Translations under genes and position numbers: made by a program
Source: Acidobacteriota bacterium
GTDB lineage: Bacteria; Acidobacteriota; UBA6911; RPQK01; JAJDTT01
Direction: 5' to 3'
Length of the DNA stretch: 63,053 nucleotides
NCBI GenBank assembly: GCA_028874215.1
Contig: JAPPLF010000072.1
Location: forward strand, 1 to 63,053
Part shown: positions 20,027-29,644 of the stretch, in pieces
How positions within the stretch are numbered: position 1 is the stretch's first letter
Layout: each line of letters begins with the position of its first letter
Notes under the pieces: generated by a model
The model's database searches: none
What the model was told of the DNA's origin: nothing
Seen by the model: the letters and a program-made list of their open reading frames with translations, nothing else

Positions 20027-20764
20027 TTACACCATCGGGCTCCGCCACAGCGACCGTCCCACGAAAAACGGTCCCATCTGCTGCATGAACTCCGAGGTCT
20101 GCCGCGTCCGGCGCATTCGCTGGACCAAATGGGAGAGCGGATGCAGTTCCTTGCCCACCAGGCCGATGACGAACTCGTTGTCGTTGGTGTCGATCCCGTG
20201 GCAGGCCAGCCGGATGTCGTGGGCGAGATCCTGTTGTCCGTAGAGCCGGCCGACCCCGCCGTGTTCCCGCAGTATGCTCTGCTGCACGTTCTGCGGCTGG
20301 GCATTGAAGGCGCCGGTGCGGCGCAGGGGATACCAGATGGCCCATGGCCAATCCGGATTCAGGGCCGTGCGTTGAGGACGTCCGACGAGCCAGTCCTCGA
20401 CGTCGGGCTCGTATCCGCTGGCGTAGCTCCTTCCCAGCATGGTGAACTCGGGCCGCAGCGTGAGGGAGCCGAAGGACCCGGAGTTGAGGAATGGACGCAC
20501 CGCGGTGACGAAGTCGGCCGGATCCTCGGACATGGTCAGGAGTCCAACCCCTTGAGGGTGATTCAGATCCAGATAAAGCACGGCGGGCCTCAGGCCGCTC
20601 GCCTTGAGCTGTTCGATCAGGGGTCGCGTATCGCGGCAGCCGCTGAAAACGTGAAGCTGCATGAAGAGCCGCCGGTCGGTCGCATGCTCGTTTCCGTCCC
20701 GGTCGCGGCCGTGCTCCAGGACGTCGATCCGATGTTGTGGTTTCTGAGTGTCCATGAGCGCCAT
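20027..20764 (-). CDS. Chlorite dismutase / coproheme decarboxylase (ChdC-HemQ) family protein
   Basis: This is a heme-binding ferredoxin-like-fold protein of 245 residues. Key family blocks are W-x-YPLRRTG (Tyr near 145, matching the catalytic Tyr of coproheme decarboxylase), EHGGVGRLYG, and RLACHGIDTNDNEFVIG with H189 as the likely proximal heme ligand. The C-terminus QQMGPFFVG is typical. Family members either decarboxylate coproheme in heme synthesis or degrade chlorite; the sequence style fits the heme-synthesis or uncharacterised branch better. I used the ATG at 20764; MDTQ at 20755 is possible. No heme gene lies beside it in the window. Confidence 0.85.
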   Translation of the reverse strand: MALMDTQKPQHRIDVLEHGRDRDGNEHATDRRLFMQLHVFSGCRDTRPLIEQLKASGLRPAVLYLDLNHPQGVGLLTMSEDPADFVTAVRPFLNSGSFGSLTLRPEFTMLGRSYASGYEPDVEDWLVGRPQRTALNPDWPWAIWYPLRRTGAFNAQPQNVQQSILREHGGVGRLYGQQDLAHDIRLACHGIDTNDNEFVIGLVGKELHPLSHLVQRMRRTRQTSEFMQQMGPFFVGRSLWRSPMV

Positions 20765-20815
20765 TCTACTCGATCGGCGAATGCACACCGATCCCGAGTC
20801 CCGGAACGAAAGAGC

Positions 20816-21220
20816 CTAGACTCCAAGTGTTGAGAGAAACCGGGGAGCGTTGACGATCTTGGTGCCGCGGTGTTCTCCGAGGGGCAACAGATGCCGCCGG
20901 TCACCCGTTACGAGAAAATCGGCAGCGGATTCGACCGCGCACGCCAGGATCTGGTTGTCGGCTTCGTTATTCACGATTACGTTTGGCAACTGTCGGGGCT
21001 CAATGATGGTTGCCGAATCGCCTAACATTGCAATCGCGCGGTCCGAAACTGTCTCCTTCCAACCGAACTTCCGCACCAATACTCCACGAACCTCATCCAA
21101 AATCAACGGGGAGAGGACCAATGCATACCGCCCTCGGCGGGCCAGATCGAGAACGAGACGCTCGTTTCCAGGAAAGTTCAGGCCGGAGACAATGACGTTG
21201 GTGTCCAGAACGACCCTCAT
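20816..21220 (-). CDS. PIN-domain RNase toxin (VapC-like)
   Basis: This is a 134-residue PIN protein. The first acidic residue is in MRVVLDTNVIVSGL (D6), NEADNQILACA carries the central acidic cluster, and FLVTGDRRHLL gives the last Asp. This set is expected for magnesium-dependent RNase activity. Its ATG overlaps the stop of the preceding ribbon-helix-helix gene (ATGA), the usual toxin-antitoxin layout with the antitoxin first. It belongs to the putative PIN family with the LDTNVIVSGL opening. The target RNA is unknown. Confidence 0.88.
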   Translation of the reverse strand: MRVVLDTNVIVSGLNFPGNERLVLDLARRGRYALVLSPLILDEVRGVLVRKFGWKETVSDRAIAMLGDSATIIEPRQLPNVIVNNEADNQILACAVESAADFLVTGDRRHLLPLGEHRGTKIVNAPRFLSTLGV

Positions 21221-21474
21221 GAGCGAGAAGCGGCTGTCTCGGCCCGAAACTCCTCAACCAGGAGCCCCACATCCTCTGGACCGATGCCCTTCTCCCTCGT
21301 CCGCCGTTCACCATACTGGAGCAACTGCCTCCATTCGCACTCCTCGATGTACCGGAGCAGTGCCGTTCGCAGAAGTGCGCTCCTGGTGCGGCCTTCCTGC
21401 TTCAAGATCTCGTCGACCCTGTCCGCCAACTCGGGCGGCAGCGAGAACGTAATGGTCCTGCTGGTTCTGGCCAT
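21217..21474 (-). CDS. Ribbon-helix-helix antitoxin (CopG-like)
   Basis: An 85-residue protein. The N-terminal strand TITFSLPPELADRVDEILKQ and the helix turn TRSALLRTAL form a ribbon-helix-helix DNA-binding domain. The C-terminal half (EDVGLLVEEFRAE) is suited to binding the PIN toxin, whose gene overlaps by 4 bp. It is expected to repress its own promoter with the toxin. The start is set by the RHH N-terminus. Confidence 0.88.
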   Translation of the reverse strand: MARTSRTITFSLPPELADRVDEILKQEGRTRSALLRTALLRYIEECEWRQLLQYGERRTREKGIGPEDVGLLVEEFRAETAASRS

Positions 21475-21556
21475 ATTGCCTCTAGCTGTGTGTTATCGAG
21501 TCTTACTCAAGTCTCCCATCCGACTTGGACGATTGTCAAAGTTCTCAGACTCCAGT

Positions 21557-22846
21557 CTACGCCATCGTCTCGTCCAACCTCCGGGCCCGGTCGACCTGCG
21601 CAGGCCGAACCAGCGGGAGCAGGAGGATGGGCACGATGATCATCAGGCCCGAGACCAGGAACGAGTGCTCGTAGGAAAAGACCTCGCGGACCGGTCCGGC
21701 CATCCAGTTCCCGATGACGTGACCCACGTTGGAGAGGGTCATGTAGGTGGTGAAGATGGTGGCTGCTGAACGGGTCCAGGTGATCCGCATGGAGAAAGAA
21801 AGGAAACTGACGCCGACCACCGCCCAAAGCGCCGGCGCTGCAATCAGGTAGAGGATCGTGAACCACGAGTCGGACCAGAGTCCGGGCAGGGCCCCGAAGA
21901 GCAAAGCCAGGAGAGCCGAGGCTCCCAAGCTGACACCCATGACGCGGCGGCGCCCGAAGCGGTCGGCCAGGAACCCGGCACCGATGGCTCCCAGGAATTC
22001 GGGAACCACAGCGTAGGATGAGACCAGGGAGACATCCACGAAGCTCCATCCCAACTGTTGCGTGTAGAGGGCCTTGGAAACGATCTCCGTCACGCCAAAG
22101 CCGATGGTCTTGACGAGCGCGAGGAGGGCGAAAACGTACATGGAGCTCAGGGCGAAGCCGTAACGCATGTCCCGAAGGACCTCCATGGGACTGCGGACGC
22201 TGGGAGCCTTCACGTCTTCGGAAGCTTGGCCCCGGCTCCAGGGAAAGCGCTTTTCCCCCGACCTCTCCAGCAGCAGCAGGGGCAGCAGCATGATGACCAC
22301 CATGAAGGCGAACTGCACCAGGACCGCAGCCGGGATCCCCCAGTGGCTCATCACCACGGCCATGAGACCGGCGCCGACCCCCTTGCCCACCAGCTTGGAA
22401 CCCCACATCAAGCCGTTGACCTGCCCATATTCGTTCCGGGGCAGGATGTCCACTGCCAAGGCATCGGTGGCGACGTCCTGCAGCGAGGCGAAGCAGTTGT
22501 GTATGAAGAACATCCAACCCAGGAACTGAAGGTCGCCCTCCAGGTTGCCCATGAGGAGCAGCCCCAGCATGGTGACGCCCATCATCAGTTCCGCACCGAT
22601 GATCCAGGGGCGGCGCCGGCCCATGGAGCGGATGGTCACGGTGTCGATTAGCGGCGCCCAGACCAGCTTGAAGGTCCAGGGGACCAGGACGATGGCGGCC
22701 AGTTCACCGGCCCGAGCCTCGTTGACGCCTTGGGCGGTCAGGTACGAGATCAGGGCGATGGTCATGAACCCCCAGGGGAGCCCCTGGGCGGCATAGAGGC
22801 CGCATAAGGTTGCGATACGTTGCCAGCGGCTGTCGGCCATGGACAT
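21557..22846 (-). CDS. MFS transporter, AmpG-like
   Basis: This is a 429-residue polytopic membrane protein with about 12 hydrophobic segments. The opening LYAAQGLPWGFMTIALISYL and the block LQDVATDALAVDILP are characteristic of the AmpG/PAT-MFS group, which imports muropeptides or acetyl-CoA. The loop after TM2 reads VWAPLIDTVTIRSMGRRRPW, as in that family. It starts on a base shared with the stop of the next MFS gene (TGATG), so both are translated together. Substrate is not predictable; muropeptide uptake is one possibility. Confidence 0.88.
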   Translation of the reverse strand: MSMADSRWQRIATLCGLYAAQGLPWGFMTIALISYLTAQGVNEARAGELAAIVLVPWTFKLVWAPLIDTVTIRSMGRRRPWIIGAELMMGVTMLGLLLMGNLEGDLQFLGWMFFIHNCFASLQDVATDALAVDILPRNEYGQVNGLMWGSKLVGKGVGAGLMAVVMSHWGIPAAVLVQFAFMVVIMLLPLLLLERSGEKRFPWSRGQASEDVKAPSVRSPMEVLRDMRYGFALSSMYVFALLALVKTIGFGVTEIVSKALYTQQLGWSFVDVSLVSSYAVVPEFLGAIGAGFLADRFGRRRVMGVSLGASALLALLFGALPGLWSDSWFTILYLIAAPALWAVVGVSFLSFSMRITWTRSAATIFTTYMTLSNVGHVIGNWMAGPVREVFSYEHSFLVSGLMIIVPILLLPLVRPAQVDRARRLDETMA

Positions 22847-24093
22847 CAGCGATGGTTCTCCTTCGGCTTCAGGATCGAATAGTGAGCAATCAACAACAAC
22901 ACGGCGCCGGTCAGTCCGATGCAGCCTCCCACGTAAAAGGGAAGGGACGAGGAAAAATCAGGACTGTCAGGCGACTGCAGGTTCCTCATCACCGTGGCGA
23001 ACAGAGTGGAGGCGAGCCCGCTCAGGGTGGTGGAGAACCCGATGGCTGGACCTCGCAACTCGATGGGCATGTGCTCGGTGATGTAGCCGGTCTGAGACCA
23101 GCGCATGAGTTGCCTCAGAAACTCGAACAGTGCGGTGAACAACACTACCCCGTAGACGTTGGGGGACAGACCGATGCCCAGGCTACTGGCGGCATACGCT
23201 CCCAGCACCGCCGCGGCCATGAGGGCGCCGGCCTTCTTCCCGGCGATGAGGATGATGAAAAGCCCGCCCAGGAACTGCATGCCGTAGCCGGCGGTGAGGA
23301 GCGTGGACCAGCCCTGGTCCACGGCGCCCACCTTCAGCGCGATTTCCTCGGCTTCGGCCCGGTACGGCAGGTAGATGTTGACGGTCTGGAATACGGGTCC
23401 GCCCATGAGGCTCAGGGGAATGACCATGGCCAGATACCGGGGCATGCGCAACAGGGAGAAATTGGTTTTCCAGTCTTCCTCCACGAGCTGGCGCCGAACC
23501 GGCCCCGCGTGTCTCGCCACGGTCCGGATCAGCAGGGCGCCTGCAACGCACAGGGCCGTATGAAACCAGAGTGTGGGAACGAAGTCTCCGGGAGATGGGT
23601 TCCCGTTGGACGTCCACGTCAGAATCGCCGCGCCCAAAGGGGCTCCCAGGAAGCTGCCTCCGCCGAGGGCAATCATCAGCAGGGCGTTGGCCCATCCCCG
23701 CTTGCCCGTAGCCGCGGTCTGGACGAAGGCCATGGCCCCGACCCATTGTGCGGCGGCCGTGATCCCGTACAGCAGTCCCGCAAAGGGGACCACCCAGTAG
23801 CCCGGAATGAAGATCAGCAGCAGACCCAGCCCGGCAAACCCGGCGACGCCGCTGGACCAGACGTCGCGCTCGTCGACTCGGGACGCCAGCAGGCCGGAGA
23901 GGGTGGAGCCTGCGATGAAGGCGACCAGCCAGTAGAAGCTGAAGGTTTCGTAGGCGTCCCTGGGATATTCGAGGGCGCTGAAATACAGCGGCGTGCTGTA
24001 GCGGATGAGCGCGTGGGACAGGTAGGTGGACAGCGCGATGCCGAACACCAGACCGAGTCGCGGAGTGCCTGCCCTGGCGTCGCCTGACTGCAT
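22846..24093 (-). CDS. MFS transporter
   Basis: This is a 415-residue membrane protein with about 12 hydrophobic segments and an MFS-like central basic loop near residue 215 (RRQLVEEDWKTNF). It shares little obvious sequence with the neighbouring AmpG-like carrier. The AG-rich end overlaps that carrier's start by one base, forming a two-carrier operon. No specific family motif lets me name a substrate. The start is the ATG at 24093; it is the first gene of this unit. Confidence 0.8.
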   Translation of the reverse strand: MQSGDARAGTPRLGLVFGIALSTYLSHALIRYSTPLYFSALEYPRDAYETFSFYWLVAFIAGSTLSGLLASRVDERDVWSSGVAGFAGLGLLLIFIPGYWVVPFAGLLYGITAAAQWVGAMAFVQTAATGKRGWANALLMIALGGGSFLGAPLGAAILTWTSNGNPSPGDFVPTLWFHTALCVAGALLIRTVARHAGPVRRQLVEEDWKTNFSLLRMPRYLAMVIPLSLMGGPVFQTVNIYLPYRAEAEEIALKVGAVDQGWSTLLTAGYGMQFLGGLFIILIAGKKAGALMAAAVLGAYAASSLGIGLSPNVYGVVLFTALFEFLRQLMRWSQTGYITEHMPIELRGPAIGFSTTLSGLASTLFATVMRNLQSPDSPDFSSSLPFYVGGCIGLTGAVLLLIAHYSILKPKENHR

Positions 24094-24194
24094 CGCTCAG
24101 CTCACGACACCGAGTAGAAAGACAGGCCTCCCGGTACCGCCATCGGTGTGGCTGGCAGCGCCACGATTGTAGCCATGGACGCCCATCGTACCCA

Positions 24195-25952
24195 TCAGAT
24201 TCGTGCCTGGTAAGTGTAAAGCCGGAAATAACGGCCCTGCTGCCGGATCAACTCCTCGTGGCCGCCCCGTTCCACGATCTCGCCCGCCTCCACCACCAGG
24301 ATCTGATGTGCTTGGCGAATGGTGCTGAGACGATGGGCGATGACGAAGGTGGTGCGTCCCCGCAACAGTCCGGCCAGGCTCTGTTGGATATAGAGTTCGC
24401 TTTCGGTGTCCAGATTGGAGGTGGCTTCGTCCAGGATCAGAATCCTGGGATCGGCCAAGAGGGCCCGGGCGATGGAGACCCGCTGGCGCTGGCCTCCCGA
24501 GAGCTTCACGCCCCGCTCTCCGATGAGGGTCTCGAGTCCCTGGTCGAATTGGTCGGTGAACTCCTTGACATGGGAGGCCCGCACGGCTTCCAGCAGCTCC
24601 TCCTCGCTGGCTTGGGGCCGGCCGAAGAGGATGTTCTCGCGGATGGTTCCCTCGTACAGGAAGTCGTCCTGAAGCACGACTCCCAGCCGGGACCGGTACG
24701 ATTGCAGAGTCACCGTGGACAGGTCGCGGCCGTCAACCAGGACCCGGCCCTGGTCCGGCTTCAGGAAGGAGGCCGCCAGGCCGGCCAGCGTCGTCTTCCC
24801 CGATCCCGAGCTTCCCACCAACGCCGTCACGCTTCCGGCGGGAGCGTCGAAGCTCACTTCCTTCAACACCGGGTTCCCCGGCTCGTAGGAGAAGGTTACG
24901 TCTTGGAAGACGACATGGCCTTCCACCTCGTCCAGGACCACGGTCCGGCCCGGGTCGTCGTCTTCCCGGGCCGTGGTCAGGATTTCTTCGCTCCGGTCGA
25001 GACCGGCGAAGGCCTCGGTGATCTGGCTGCCGATGTTGCCCATCTGGACGATGGGTGCGATGAGGAATCCCAGGAAGAGGGTGAAGGAGACGAAGTCCCC
25101 CACCGTCATCTCGCCCTCCAGAATCATGGAGCTCCCCAGGCCCATGATCCCCACGCTGGCCAGTCCCAGAAGGAGCGTCGACGCGCTGGTGACCAGGCTG
25201 GTGGCGGTGAGGGACTTCCTGACGTTTTTGAAGATCCTCGCCACCCCCTTTTCGAAGACGCGGATCTCCTGGCGCTCGGCGCTGAACCCCTTGATGACCC
25301 GGATGCCGCCCAGGGATTCGGCGAGCCGGCCGGTGACGTCGGCGTTGATCTTGCCCCGCTCGCGGAAGATGGGCCGGATGTAACCGAAGGCCTTCAGCGA
25401 GATCAGTCCCAGGATGGTGAGGGGGACCAGGGTGTAAAGCGTCATCAGGACGCTGATCCTGAAGAGGAAGAAGAGGGAGCCGATGGCGGTCAGGACTCCG
25501 CCGAAGAGGTGGACGAGTCCCGTGCCGACCAGGTTCCGGACGCCCTCCACATCGGTCATGATCCGGGAGACCAGCTCGCCCGACTTGGTGTTGTCGAAGA
25601 ACCGGATGGGGAGATTGATGATGTGGCGCTGGACCTGCGCCCGGAGCAGGGAAATCAGGTGCTGCGCCTCCACGCTCAGGAGCTTGGTGAGGAAGAAGGC
25701 GCTGAAGGCCTGAACCGCGATGGCCACCGTCACACCGGCCAGCAGCAGACGGAGCAACTCGACATCCCCTTTGCCGATCACGTCGTCGACGAGGAACTTG
25801 CTGGCGGCGGGCAGGGCGAGACCCGACAGCCGGTTCAGCAGGATCAGGGCCAGACCCAGCAGGAGCAGCTTGCGGCGCGGCCAGATGATCTTCCTGAAGG
25901 CGTAGCGGACGGTGGCGAGAGAAGGCTTCTTCCTGCTCTTTCGCGATCGCAT
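24195..25952 (-). CDS. ABC exporter, fused permease-ATPase (MsbA/LmrA type)
   Basis: This 585-residue half-transporter is expected to work as a homodimer. Six membrane segments cover about residues 30-310. The nucleotide-binding domain then shows Walker A GSSGSGKT, signature LSGGQRQR, Walker B ILILDEATS and the switch His in IAHRLST. The layout matches lipid A or multidrug exporters. The start at 25952 (MRSRKSRKKPS) avoids an implausible upstream extension. It is monocistronic, with a hairpin cluster upstream. MsbA function is possible, but sequence alone cannot exclude drug or peptide export. Confidence 0.92.
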   Translation of the reverse strand: MRSRKSRKKPSLATVRYAFRKIIWPRRKLLLLGLALILLNRLSGLALPAASKFLVDDVIGKGDVELLRLLLAGVTVAIAVQAFSAFFLTKLLSVEAQHLISLLRAQVQRHIINLPIRFFDNTKSGELVSRIMTDVEGVRNLVGTGLVHLFGGVLTAIGSLFFLFRISVLMTLYTLVPLTILGLISLKAFGYIRPIFRERGKINADVTGRLAESLGGIRVIKGFSAERQEIRVFEKGVARIFKNVRKSLTATSLVTSASTLLLGLASVGIMGLGSSMILEGEMTVGDFVSFTLFLGFLIAPIVQMGNIGSQITEAFAGLDRSEEILTTAREDDDPGRTVVLDEVEGHVVFQDVTFSYEPGNPVLKEVSFDAPAGSVTALVGSSGSGKTTLAGLAASFLKPDQGRVLVDGRDLSTVTLQSYRSRLGVVLQDDFLYEGTIRENILFGRPQASEEELLEAVRASHVKEFTDQFDQGLETLIGERGVKLSGGQRQRVSIARALLADPRILILDEATSNLDTESELYIQQSLAGLLRGRTTFVIAHRLSTIRQAHQILVVEAGEIVERGGHEELIRQQGRYFRLYTYQARI

Positions 25953-26094
25953 AGAGAATCCGGCGGGAGAGACGGGGCACATCCCCGGGAAGCGGCCTCA
26001 TTCTTACCGATTCGGGAAAGCTTTTCCAGGAGAGGGCTGGAGCGGAAGTTGCCCAACCGCCGAACTCGGAAAGGACAATTTTCCACCGAAGAAC

Positions 26095-26194
26095 GGGCGA
26101 TCGGAAATCGCCCCTCCTATGGGGCGGCGGTTTCCTAACCGCCGGACTCCAGGATGACAATCCCCCACCCAGGAACGGGCGATCGGAAATCGCC
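26095..26194. repeat. Hairpin cluster of the TTTC-loop family
   Basis: The 363-bp gap before the DUF1553 gene holds three clear hairpins. GGGCGAT/ATCGCCC encloses CGGAA at 26095-26113. GGCGGT/ACCGCC encloses TTCCTA at 26126-26143. GGCGAT/ATCGCC encloses CGGAA at 26178-26194. The first and third are in reverse orientation, since their complement reads TTCCG. A weaker one may lie near 26068-26085. Stems differ and loops are kept, as at 19893-19960. No gene is seen in the rest of the gap. Confidence 0.7.
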
Positions 26195-26315
26195 TCTCCG
26201 GGCGCCACCACAGCCGCCTCCCACAGTGGTCATTGCTCGGCTTGTGCGGCTGAATTTCTCAGACGCTCAATGTTAGAATCAAATAGCCTGCATCCTCATG
26301 TTCGTGGAGGACTCG

Positions 26316-29300
26316 ATGGAGTTTGGAAACTGGAAAATTCCGGCGCCGTGGCTGCTCGCGGTGCTCCTTTCCCAGCCTCTCCTCGCCGGTTCGGCGGACG
26401 ACGGCGAGTATTTCGAAAAGAAGATCCGGCCGCTCCTGGCCGAACACTGCTACGCCTGTCACTCCAGCACCAGCCAGCCGGTCATGGGCGGGCTGATCCT
26501 GGACCAGGAAGAGGGCTTTCGCAAGGGAGGCAGCCGCGGGTCTCCCGTGGTCGCGGGCGATCCCGGGTCGAGCCTGCTGATTCGCGCCGTCACCCACCAG
26601 GATGACAAGCTGCGCATGCCCCTGGCGGGCCGGCTGGCGGATCGGGAGATCGCCCTGCTCACGGATTGGGTGCGGATGGGCGCCCCCTGGGGGATGACCG
26701 CCGACCCGGACCAGACAGCCTCCAAGACGGAAGGCTTCTGGGCCTTCGAGCCTCCGGCGGAACCCTCTCGGCCACAAGTCCGGGACGTCGATTGGGTCCG
26801 TTCTCCCATCGACCGATTCATCCTGGCCCGGTTGGAAGCCGAAGGGCTGGAGCCGGCGCCGGCGGCGGACCGGCGGACCCTCATCCGGCGGGCCACCTTC
26901 GACCTGACCGGCCTCCCCCCCACCATCGAGGAGATCCGGGATTTCCTCCAGGACCGCTCGCCGGGAGCCTACTCCCGGTTGATCGAGCGTCTCCTGTCCT
27001 CGCCCCGCTACGGAGAGCGTTGGGGCCGCCACTGGTTGGACGTGGCCCGCTACGCCGATTCCAACGGGCTGGACGAAAACATGGCGTATACGACGGCCTT
27101 CCGCTACCGGGACTACGTGGTCCAGGCCCTCAACCGGGACAAGCCCTACGATCAGTTCGTGCGGGAGCAGTTGGCCGGAGATCTCCTGCCCGAAACGGGT
27201 GATCTGGAAACCACGCTGGAGCGCTGGACGGCCACCGGATTCCTCTCCCTGGGTCCCAAGATGCTGGCGGAAGACGACCCCGTGAAGATGCGGATGGACA
27301 TCATCGACGAGCAGCTCGATACCAGCTTTCGGGCGTTCCTGGGGCTGACCGTTGGCTGCGCCCGTTGCCACGACCACAAGTTCGATCCCGTCTCGATTCG
27401 GGACTACTACTCGCTGGCAGGAATCTTCAGAAGCTCCAAGACCATGGAACACCACGACGTTGTGGCCGAGTGGCATGAGCATGTCCTGGCTCCGGCACAC
27501 GACCGCCTCCAACTGCGGCAGCAGCGGGAGAAGATCGAGGCCAAGACCAAGGCCATCGAATCGGTGACCAGGCGGGAGAACAAGAAGCTGGTCGAGGAGG
27601 GCCGCACCCGGGTGGGCGCCTACCTGCTGGCCGCCCAGGAGTTGGCGGAGTATCGGAAGATCCGCCTCAAGAGCGTGTTCGAAGGACGGAATCCCGAAGG
27701 GGAACCCCTGGCCGTGCGGAAGGCGGGGAGCTGGGAGCGGGGAAACGTCGAGCGGGAGTTGAAGAAGGGAAAGACGAATATCCCCGAAGCCGAGGGTTCC
27801 GACGCGCCTCCCGACGCCTATTTTGCCGAGTACGACATCCGGACCCCCGCAGCCGGCCCCTACCAGTTGGAGTTTCTGGAAGCCGAGACCGGCGCCGGCA
27901 CTGCGGATATCCACATCAACGGCACCCTGGTCAAGCAGGGGATCGAGGCCATCGAGAACCGGACCGCCTCACCCGACTCGGGGGGTTGGATGGTGGCCGG
28001 AATCTTCGACCTCAAGGCCGGACCCAACACGTTGCGCCTGCAGCACAAGACCCGCTTTCCCTATTTCGAGAAGCTGCTGTTGACCCCCAGCCCCCTTCCG
28101 GAAGGCGCCCCGATCCCCAGGACCCTGGTCCAGGTGGCCCATCGGGACGGCCTGAACCCCGTCTTTCTGTACCAGTGGATCGATCGCCTCCGCCGGAGCC
28201 GCGGTGCGCCCTATTCGGTGCTTTATGCCTGGCACGCCCGGGCCGACGGAAAATCGCGGGAGGGGTGGCAGTCACCGGCGGCGAGGCTCTTCCAGGATTT
28301 TGAGGCGACCGATCTGGCGGAGCTGGCCGCCCACTATCAGAAGCAGTTCCGTCTGGCGGAGGAGGCCTGGCGGGCGCTGGTGAGGGAGCGGGAAGTCGTC
28401 ACCAGGAAGTTCAGCACGGTCCGCGCCGACGACGAGATCGAAGAGACCAAGCTGGAGGATCCGGCCCTGGAGGCCATGAGAGCGATCCTCTACGAGAAAT
28501 GGGGGCCCTTCCGGCCGCCCGAGAAGACCACCGAGTACTTTCCCGAGGGCGCTCTCCGGGAGTTGGACGCCCTGGAAGCGGAACGGAAGAAGCTGGAGGA
28601 AGGCAAACCCGATCTTCCCACGGCCATGGGAATCACCGAAGGACAGCAGATCGACGACTTGGCCATCCATCTGCGCGGCAGCCATTGGGACCTGGGTGAG
28701 AAGGTGCCGCGAGGATTTCCGGGACTGGGCCGCAAGTCGCTGGAACGGCTTCGGGACCCGGCAAGCAGCGGACGGCTGGAACTGGCGGATTGGATCACCC
28801 GCGGCGACAATCCTTTGGCGGCTCGCGTCATGGTCAACCGGATCTGGCGCTGGCACATGGGCCGGGGGCTGGTGGCCTCCACCGACAACTTTGGCCGGCT
28901 GGGCGACGCACCCACTCACCCAGATTTGCTCAACTGGCTGGCGATCCGATTCGTGGAAGGGAATTGGTCCCTGAAACGGATGCATCGTCTCATCATGCTT
29001 TCCGCCACCTATCGGATGAGCACCCGGTATTCCGCCCAAGGGTCGGAAACGGATCCTGAGAATCGACTGCTTTGGCGGATGAACCGGCGCCAGTTGGAAG
29101 CCGAGGCGATTCGCGACTCCATCCTGGCCGTTTCCGCCTACCTGGACCTGAAGCCGGGAGGATCGTTGTTGGGCCAGAGCGGCCGGGAGTATATCCGGCC
29201 CGGAACCCGTTACGACTGGAATCGAAGGTCGATCTATCTTCCGGTGGTGCGCAGTTCCATGTACGATTTCCTGCGGGCCTTCGATTTCGCCGATCCGTCG

Positions 29301-29633
29301 GTGACGGACGGGGACCGCGGCGCCAGCGTGGTGGCGCCGCAGGCCTTGTTCCTGATGAACGATTCTCTGGTGCTGGAGAACTCGCGGCGGATGGCCACCG
29401 GACTCCTGGCCAGGGAAGACCTGGACGAGGCCGCACGGGTCCGCGTGGCCTACGAGCGTGCGTTGGGCCGCCTGCCCAACCAGGAGGAGTCGCGCCGCGC
29501 CCTGGAATTCGTGTCCCGCATGGATGCGGGCTGGCGAGACCGGGTCGAAGAGCCCGGCGAACGCCGCCTCCGGTCCTGGCAGGGATTCTGCCAGGCGCTG
29601 ATGGCGTCGAGTGAATTCGCGTATCTGAATTAG
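26316..29633 (+). CDS. PSCyt1/DUF1549/DUF1553 multidomain secreted protein
   Basis: This exported protein has 1105 residues. The start at 26316 is chosen because GGAGG lies 5 bp upstream and it gives a normal signal peptide (WLLAVLLSQPLLAGS). PSCyt1 has the CxxCH site in AEHCYACHS. DUF1549 follows with SPIDRFILARLEAEGL and LDVARYADSNG. A second CHDHKFDP site and a helical, Glu/Lys-rich middle come next, then a beta-rich segment near 510-590 that may bind carbohydrate. DUF1553 closes it (RVMVNRIWRWHMGRGLV, YRMSTRYS). A DUF1501 gene follows 11 bp later, mirroring the pair at 11.8-16.5 kb. Confidence 0.93.
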   Translation: MEFGNWKIPAPWLLAVLLSQPLLAGSADDGEYFEKKIRPLLAEHCYACHSSTSQPVMGGLILDQEEGFRKGGSRGSPVVAGDPGSSLLIRAVTHQDDKLRMPLAGRLADREIALLTDWVRMGAPWGMTADPDQTASKTEGFWAFEPPAEPSRPQVRDVDWVRSPIDRFILARLEAEGLEPAPAADRRTLIRRATFDLTGLPPTIEEIRDFLQDRSPGAYSRLIERLLSSPRYGERWGRHWLDVARYADSNGLDENMAYTTAFRYRDYVVQALNRDKPYDQFVREQLAGDLLPETGDLETTLERWTATGFLSLGPKMLAEDDPVKMRMDIIDEQLDTSFRAFLGLTVGCARCHDHKFDPVSIRDYYSLAGIFRSSKTMEHHDVVAEWHEHVLAPAHDRLQLRQQREKIEAKTKAIESVTRRENKKLVEEGRTRVGAYLLAAQELAEYRKIRLKSVFEGRNPEGEPLAVRKAGSWERGNVERELKKGKTNIPEAEGSDAPPDAYFAEYDIRTPAAGPYQLEFLEAETGAGTADIHINGTLVKQGIEAIENRTASPDSGGWMVAGIFDLKAGPNTLRLQHKTRFPYFEKLLLTPSPLPEGAPIPRTLVQVAHRDGLNPVFLYQWIDRLRRSRGAPYSVLYAWHARADGKSREGWQSPAARLFQDFEATDLAELAAHYQKQFRLAEEAWRALVREREVVTRKFSTVRADDEIEETKLEDPALEAMRAILYEKWGPFRPPEKTTEYFPEGALRELDALEAERKKLEEGKPDLPTAMGITEGQQIDDLAIHLRGSHWDLGEKVPRGFPGLGRKSLERLRDPASSGRLELADWITRGDNPLAARVMVNRIWRWHMGRGLVASTDNFGRLGDAPTHPDLLNWLAIRFVEGNWSLKRMHRLIMLSATYRMSTRYSAQGSETDPENRLLWRMNRRQLEAEAIRDSILAVSAYLDLKPGGSLLGQSGREYIRPGTRYDWNRRSIYLPVVRSSMYDFLRAFDFADPSVTDGDRGASVVAPQALFLMNDSLVLENSRRMATGLLAREDLDEAARVRVAYERALGRLPNQEESRRALEFVSRMDAGWRDRVEEPGERRLRSWQGFCQALMASSEFAYLN

Positions 29634-29644
29634 AGGTTCGTGCT

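Noticed and set aside
24258-26138. Plus-strand frame of 626 codons opposite the ABC exporter
   Set aside because: The minus-strand exporter has all ABC motifs; the opposite frame is Asp/Gln/Gly-rich and without known features.
19893-26194. Hairpin clusters considered as CRISPR repeats
   Set aside because: Units differ in sequence, have no constant-length spacers and no cas genes lie nearby.
26259-27914. Minus-strand frame of 551 codons opposite the second DUF1553 gene
   Set aside because: Shadow of a well-supported gene with CxxCH and DUF1549 motifs; no start signal.
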